A DNA stretch of 36,476 bases from contig JAKSDI010000099.1 in assembly GCA_022360175.1 (NCBI GenBank), positions 1 to 36,476 on the forward strand. Reading direction: 5' to 3'. The number at the start of each line of letters is the position of its first letter. The stretch's first letter is position 1. Below the pieces are notes generated by a model. It was not told the DNA's origin, made no database searches, and worked only from the letters and a program-made list of their open reading frames with translations. The translations under genes and the position numbers were made by a program. Below, piece by piece: positions 33,561 to 36,476 of the stretch. Source of the stretch: Chitinophagales bacterium (GTDB lineage Bacteria > Bacteroidota > Bacteroidia > Chitinophagales > Saprospiraceae).

Positions 33561-34133
33561 TTATCTTTTTAAAGCATCCCAAACTATGGTAAAGGACTCT
33601 TCTATAACTTCCTCGCTAAGCTTTAATTCTCCTGATTTAATTAAGCTAACCATATTTTTTGCGATGCCGGACATTACTGCATGAATCATATTTTCGTCCA
33701 GGTCTTTTAAAATTCCTGAATCTCTTCCTTCCTGAAACAATTCAGATTTTCCTCTTTTATTTTCGTGCCAAACAGTCTCTGAGGTTTTGTTGAAATAAGG
33801 AGATTGCTTCCATTGGTCAATAAAATTAACCTCTCTTTCATTATTGATCAAAAAATGAAGCAGGCCCGTCCATGTGGCTTTTAACTTTTCTTTAAATGTA
33901 CTTTTATCAATAACAGCCTGACTACTTCTTTGTGCAATCTGCTTCAACAACTTTGTTCCTATCGAAACAATCAAATCTTCCTTGGTCTCAAAATACACAT
34001 AAAGTGTTGACGGCGAGATTCCTACACGCTTGGCTAATACAGACATTTTAATTCCTGCAATACCCGTTTCATAGACGATGTCTAAAGTCTTATCTATTAT
34101 TGCTTTTTCTTTATGAATGTCTTTTGGCCGCAT
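33561..34133 (-). CDS. TetR-family transcriptional repressor
   Basis: I start this at the ATG at 34133 (MRPKDIHKEKAIIDKTL, 190 residues). The longer frame opens with TTG at 34160 and would run through the operator and transcription start. The helix-turn-helix is clear: GIAGIKMSVLAKRVGISPS, then TLYVYFETKEDLIVSIGTKL (about 24-62). The C-terminal domain (about 70-190) is the variable ligand-binding and dimer region. Two matching palindromes, one at its own promoter and one before doxX, indicate autorepression and control of doxX. The two pirin genes lie upstream on the same strand and could be read through into it. The ligand is unknown. Confidence 0.93.
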   Translation of the reverse strand: MRPKDIHKEKAIIDKTLDIVYETGIAGIKMSVLAKRVGISPSTLYVYFETKEDLIVSIGTKLLKQIAQRSSQAVIDKSTFKEKLKATWTGLLHFLINNEREVNFIDQWKQSPYFNKTSETVWHENKRGKSELFQEGRDSGILKDLDENMIHAVMSGIAKNMVSLIKSGELKLSEEVIEESFTIVWDALKR

Positions 34134-34140
34134 TACCTTA

Positions 34141-34158
34141 GTCGAATAAATATTCGAC
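34141..34158. promoter_or_regulatory. Probable TetR operator at its own promoter
   Basis: GTCGAATA-AA-TATTCGAC is an 18-bp inverted repeat, perfect except for the central two bases. It begins immediately downstream of the -7 element and covers the expected transcription start of the tetR gene. It matches the palindrome before doxX. Confidence 0.7.
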
Positions 34159-34188
34159 AAATGTAAATCAAATTATTACTACATGCAA
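34158..34188 (-). promoter_or_regulatory. Promoter of the tetR gene
   Basis: On the minus strand TTG (complement of 34186-34188) is followed after exactly 20 bases by TACATTTG (complement of 34158-34165), a full match to the Bacteroidota -33/-7 promoter. The start ATG at 34133 lies about 24 bases beyond the -7 element. Confidence 0.65.
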
Positions 34189-34249
34189 CTAATTTTGAAA
34201 GTTTCTATTTACGATTCCACTTTGCCAAAGTGATTAAATAGAAGAAAAT

Positions 34250-35272
34250 TTATTTCACTTCTTCAGTACCATCTGCATGTAAGGCAAATCTTCCTTTATT
34301 CTTATCATGAACCTGTTCTTTATTAGGCCAGGGCCATCCACCAAACTGTGTTCTTTGATAATCAGTAAAGGCTTCTCGTATCTCTGCTTGAGTATTCATT
34401 ACAAAAGGTCCATATTGCGCGACCGGCTCTCCAATAGGCTTTCCTTGCAGCAATAATAAGAATCCTTCGGTACTGCCATTTTTTAGTACTATATTTTCAT
34501 CTGCTTTTACTCGAATTGAATGATACACATTCACCTCCTGGTTCTCTATTTTGATAGTAGTTCCTTTGTAGAAATATAAAGTTCTATTGGTTTCTTTGAT
34601 GGTTGCTGCAGATAGTTCAAAAGTAGCATTGGCTGCCATTCTTATGGTGAATACAGCAACGCCATTTTCAGGATTTGCAGCCCATGAATCTGGAGTTGGA
34701 TTGGGTGCTTTCACACCGTTTAGTTCTCCTGTAATCACATCAATTTCGGTAGTTCTACCATTTCCATCGGTTTCTTTTACCACAGGTATCATCTCTTCCC
34801 AAAGCATTTTAAAGTGTGGTTCGACAAATTTATTGGCCTTTGGAAGATTTAACCATACCTGAAAAATTTCTAGTGGGTTTCCTTTATCTTCATTTATCAT
34901 AGGAAACATTTCCGAATGTTGAATGCCTTTACCAGCAGTCATCCATTGCACATCACCAGGGCCAAATCGTCCAGCTGCACCAAGTGAATCCGTATGATCT
35001 ACATAACCTTCTTTGTTAATAGTGATCGTTTCAAATCCTCGATGCGGATGATAAGGAAACCCAGGAATATGGCTTCCATGATACATTCTGTAACCATCTT
35101 TAATAGTAAAATCTTGCCCAATATTTCTTCCTTTTAATGCTTCTGGAGGAAGCCCCATTTTACCATCTCCCTGAGGGAATTCATCTCGGTGATATGCACA
35201 AAATAAAAATGGATCTTGTGTTTCCCATGGAAATCCTAATGGTTTTATTGCTAGAATTTTATTTGATTTCAT
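34250..35272 (-). CDS. Pirin-family protein, long form
   Basis: 340 residues, a bicupin. The metal-binding set in the N-terminal cupin is His75 and His77 (YHPHRGFETI), His119 and Glu121 (GKGIQHSEMF), the same arrangement as in human pirin and bacterial quercetinases. The pirin signature GPGDVQWMTAGKGI is intact. The C-terminal cupin (about 215-300) ends with QYGPFVMNTQAEIREAF. Some pirins oxidise quercetin-like flavonoids, while others act as redox-sensitive regulators; the role here is unknown. It begins 17 bases after the other pirin gene, so both are on one transcript. Confidence 0.94.
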   Translation of the reverse strand: MKSNKILAIKPLGFPWETQDPFLFCAYHRDEFPQGDGKMGLPPEALKGRNIGQDFTIKDGYRMYHGSHIPGFPYHPHRGFETITINKEGYVDHTDSLGAAGRFGPGDVQWMTAGKGIQHSEMFPMINEDKGNPLEIFQVWLNLPKANKFVEPHFKMLWEEMIPVVKETDGNGRTTEIDVITGELNGVKAPNPTPDSWAANPENGVAVFTIRMAANATFELSAATIKETNRTLYFYKGTTIKIENQEVNVYHSIRVKADENIVLKNGSTEGFLLLLQGKPIGEPVAQYGPFVMNTQAEIREAFTDYQRTQFGGWPWPNKEQVHDKNKGRFALHADGTEEVK

Positions 35273-35289
35273 TCTTTTTATTTTTAAAC

Positions 35290-36159
35290 CTAAGGAAAAG
35301 GTATATAGGTGTTATCTCCTGGCACCTGAGGGAACTGCTTTTGTTCCCAACGAATTTTGGCTTGCTCCAATAATGCTTTATCAGATGCAGCAAAATTCCA
35401 CATCAAAAAACGTTCTTCAGGAAGAGGCTCGCCTCCAAAAATAAGCAATCTGGTATTTCCTTTAAGTTCTAAAGCACATTCTTCATTTGTTTTGCTAATA
35501 AGCATTTGTCCTTCTACAACCTCCTCTCCATCATCAACTATGCTACCATGAACAACCACAAATGCTACTTCGCCCTTTAAATAACCTTTAAGCTCCAGAT
35601 AAGTGTCTTTTTCTGCCAAGACATCTACCATAAATAAATGGGAATACCCTCTTAATGGTGAAAATTTCCCAAAAGCGCTTCCGGCAATCAATGTTATAGA
35701 TAAATCATTTTCCTTCCACTGCGGTAAAACCTCATTAGGATAATAGTCAAAACGGGGCTCCATTTGTTCCTTCTCTTTTGGAAGGGCAACCCAAATTTGG
35801 TAGCCATGCACATTATAAGTGTTTCCATCTCGTAAATGATTAGGCGTTCTTTCTGTATGAGTCACCCCTTTTCCGGCAGACATAAATCCTACATTACCCG
35901 GAGTAATAATTTTTACAGCACCACTACTATCCCTATGTTCTACCTCACCCTCTAACAAATAAGTAAGGGTAGAAAGTCCAATATGAGGGTGCTGATTTAC
36001 ATCCATATACCGGCCAGGGCCAATTTCAGTAGGCCCCATATGATCTATGAAAACAAAAGGGCCAACACTTCTTTTTTTTCTAAATGGCAATAATCTACCT
36101 ACTATGAAATTGCCTAGGTCACGTTGACGTTCTTCGATAAGCATTTTGTTGTTAGCCAT
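35290..36159 (-). CDS. Pirin-family protein, short form
   Basis: 289 residues. The metal ligands of the N-terminal cupin are His57, His59 (QHPHIGLSTLTYLLEGEVEH), His101 and Glu103 (GKGVTHTER), almost the numbering of human pirin (56, 58, 101, 103). PGNVGFMSAGKGVTHTER is the signature. The C-terminal domain contains LLIFGGEPLPEERFLMWNFA, typical of bacterial pirins. It is the first gene of a two-pirin unit. Its upstream region holds a 30-codon ORF and a long palindrome rather than a clear TAnnTTTG promoter. Dioxygenase activity is possible but not shown. Confidence 0.94.
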   Translation of the reverse strand: MANNKMLIEERQRDLGNFIVGRLLPFRKKRSVGPFVFIDHMGPTEIGPGRYMDVNQHPHIGLSTLTYLLEGEVEHRDSSGAVKIITPGNVGFMSAGKGVTHTERTPNHLRDGNTYNVHGYQIWVALPKEKEQMEPRFDYYPNEVLPQWKENDLSITLIAGSAFGKFSPLRGYSHLFMVDVLAEKDTYLELKGYLKGEVAFVVVHGSIVDDGEEVVEGQMLISKTNEECALELKGNTRLLIFGGEPLPEERFLMWNFAASDKALLEQAKIRWEQKQFPQVPGDNTYIPFP

Positions 36160-36172
36160 AGCTAGTGGTTTT

Positions 36173-36265
36173 TTATTTCAATTGTTCCACCAATTGTAGT
36201 AACTGATCAGTAGATATTCTTTTTTGATTCGGGTCTAAGGATACGTCTACCTTAAACAAAGCCAT
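36173..36265 (-). CDS. 30-codon ORF starting inside a palindrome, possible gene remnant
   Basis: ATG (complement of 36263-36265) to TAA (complement of 36173-36175) encodes 30 residues beginning MALFKVDVSLDPNQKR and ending in a Leu/Gln-rich helix (TDQLLQLVEQLK). The composition is that of a real protein C-terminus, not random sequence. Its first five codons lie in the 56-bp palindrome, and only four sense codons precede the ATG before an in-frame stop. It may be a small gene leading the pirin operon, or the tail of a gene whose front was lost when the palindrome formed. I do not recognise the family. Confidence 0.35.
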   Translation of the reverse strand: MALFKVDVSLDPNQKRISTDQLLQLVEQLK

Positions 36266-36303
36266 TCTGAATTCTAGAATTCAGAATGGCTTTGTTTAAG
36301 GTA
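36248..36303. repeat. Perfect 56-bp palindrome
   Basis: Two 28-base arms pair perfectly with no spacer, centred between 36275 and 36276 (central GAATTCTAGAATTC). It lies 32 bases past the stop of the partial gene at the right edge, so an RNA hairpin here would act as a terminator, although no long T run follows on the minus strand. A perfect zero-loop palindrome of this length is unusual in bacterial DNA and could also be a fold-back duplication or an assembly artefact. Confidence 0.85.
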
Positions 36304-36335
36304 CTAATTAATCTACTTAATATATAAGTACAGAA

Positions 36336-36476
36336 TTATCTCAAATTGAAAAATTGCATCTGATCATCATTGTTAGCTACCAAAACTAAAGGTTTTGATT
36401 TTAATACAACGATTGCTCTGGCATCATCAGGAGCAAAAAAGCCTGTTTGTTGAACACCTGCACTTTCAAAATTTCC
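36336..36476 (-). CDS. C-terminal end of a probable FG-GAP/ASPIC-type protein, 5' end outside window
   Basis: The last 46 codons and stop (TAA, complement of 36336-36338) of a gene that enters from the right edge. The peptide reads GNFESAGVQQTGFFAPDDAR, then AIVVLKSKPLVLVANNDDQM and QFFNLR. The pattern of a short turn, a strand and ending in VANNDxxxxFF resembles the C-terminus of FG-GAP/VCBS-repeat proteins with ASPIC/UnbV domains in Bacteroidota, which are exported surface proteins. The match is by eye on a short fragment, so the family is tentative; the reading frame itself is convincing. Confidence 0.55.
   Translation of the reverse strand, partial: GNFESAGVQQTGFFAPDDARAIVVLKSKPLVLVANNDDQMQFFNLR

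Noticed and set aside
34134-34160. Nine extra N-terminal codons of the TetR protein
   Set aside because: The start would be TTG and the codons lie across the operator and predicted transcription start.
36179-36196. Inverted repeat CAATTG-ttccac-CAATTG upstream of the pirin gene
   Set aside because: The arms are self-complementary 6-mers that occur easily in AT-rich DNA, and the stretch lies within the 30-codon ORF; no regulator can be linked to it.
1-36476. Insertion sequences, prophage, CRISPR arrays, tRNA or rRNA genes
   Set aside because: No transposase or integrase motifs, repeat-spacer arrays or recognisable structural RNA were found on either strand by reading; a covariance-model search was not possible.

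Overview
The window looks like a chromosomal segment of a low-GC member of the Bacteroidota. Several perfect or near-perfect matches to the Bacteroidota -7 element (TAnnTTTG) lie upstream of genes, Shine-Dalgarno sequences are absent, and the gene families are typical of the phylum: LytS/LytTR pairs, a beta-propeller histidine kinase, PorT-type barrels, a carboxypeptidase-regulatory-domain outer membrane receptor, an AraC protein with a membrane domain, and PadR plus an FtsX permease with a prefix domain. The order within the phylum cannot be told from what I can see. There are no rRNA or tRNA genes, CRISPR arrays, transposases or phage genes. The window begins inside one gene (minus strand, 3' end missing) and ends inside another (minus strand, 5' end missing).

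Layout, left to right. 1-1488 (minus): an ECF sigma factor followed by two small membrane proteins. 1724-5823 (plus): a PadR regulator, an FtsX/MacB-type permease and a membrane-anchored AraC regulator, ending at a terminator shared with the convergent lipoprotein gene. 5854-8294: two lipoproteins (one with a ClpP/crotonase-like Ser-His pair) and the circularly permuted GTPase RsgA. 8481-9953 (minus): a PAP2 phosphatase and a YceI lipoprotein. 10195-13773 (plus): a LytS/LytTR two-component pair, a Crp/Fnr-like regulator and an Ntn-type C45 hydrolase. 13802-14908: an HxlR regulator divergent from a DoxX-ABM pair, resembling quinone/electrophile-stress cassettes. 14973-19788: a NarL-type response regulator divergent from a unit with an unknown 111-residue protein and a large beta-propeller histidine kinase, followed by an unknown 150-residue protein. 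20006-22134 (minus): a DUF1801 protein, a PorT-type barrel and a lipoprotein with two CxxCH haem motifs.

22205-30304 (minus) is a tripartite RND efflux operon (adaptor, inner-membrane pump, outer-membrane factor). It is bracketed by two paralogous four-helix membrane proteins, with an AraC regulator upstream. 30489-32954 is a TonB-receptor-like outer membrane barrel. 33082-36159 (minus) holds two pirins, a TetR regulator and a second DoxX protein. Matching TCGAATA/TATTCGA palindromes sit at the TetR promoter and before doxX, so the regulator probably controls both itself and doxX. The right end has a perfect 56-bp palindrome, a 30-codon ORF that starts inside it, and the 3' end of what may be an FG-GAP/ASPIC-type protein.

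The shared theme is envelope and chemical stress: efflux, two DoxX cassettes, pirins, an ECF sigma unit and several one- and two-component regulators. The least explained parts are the two unknown small proteins around the propeller kinase, the paralogs bracketing the RND operon and the long palindrome. All family assignments come from reading motifs by eye; no database search was run.
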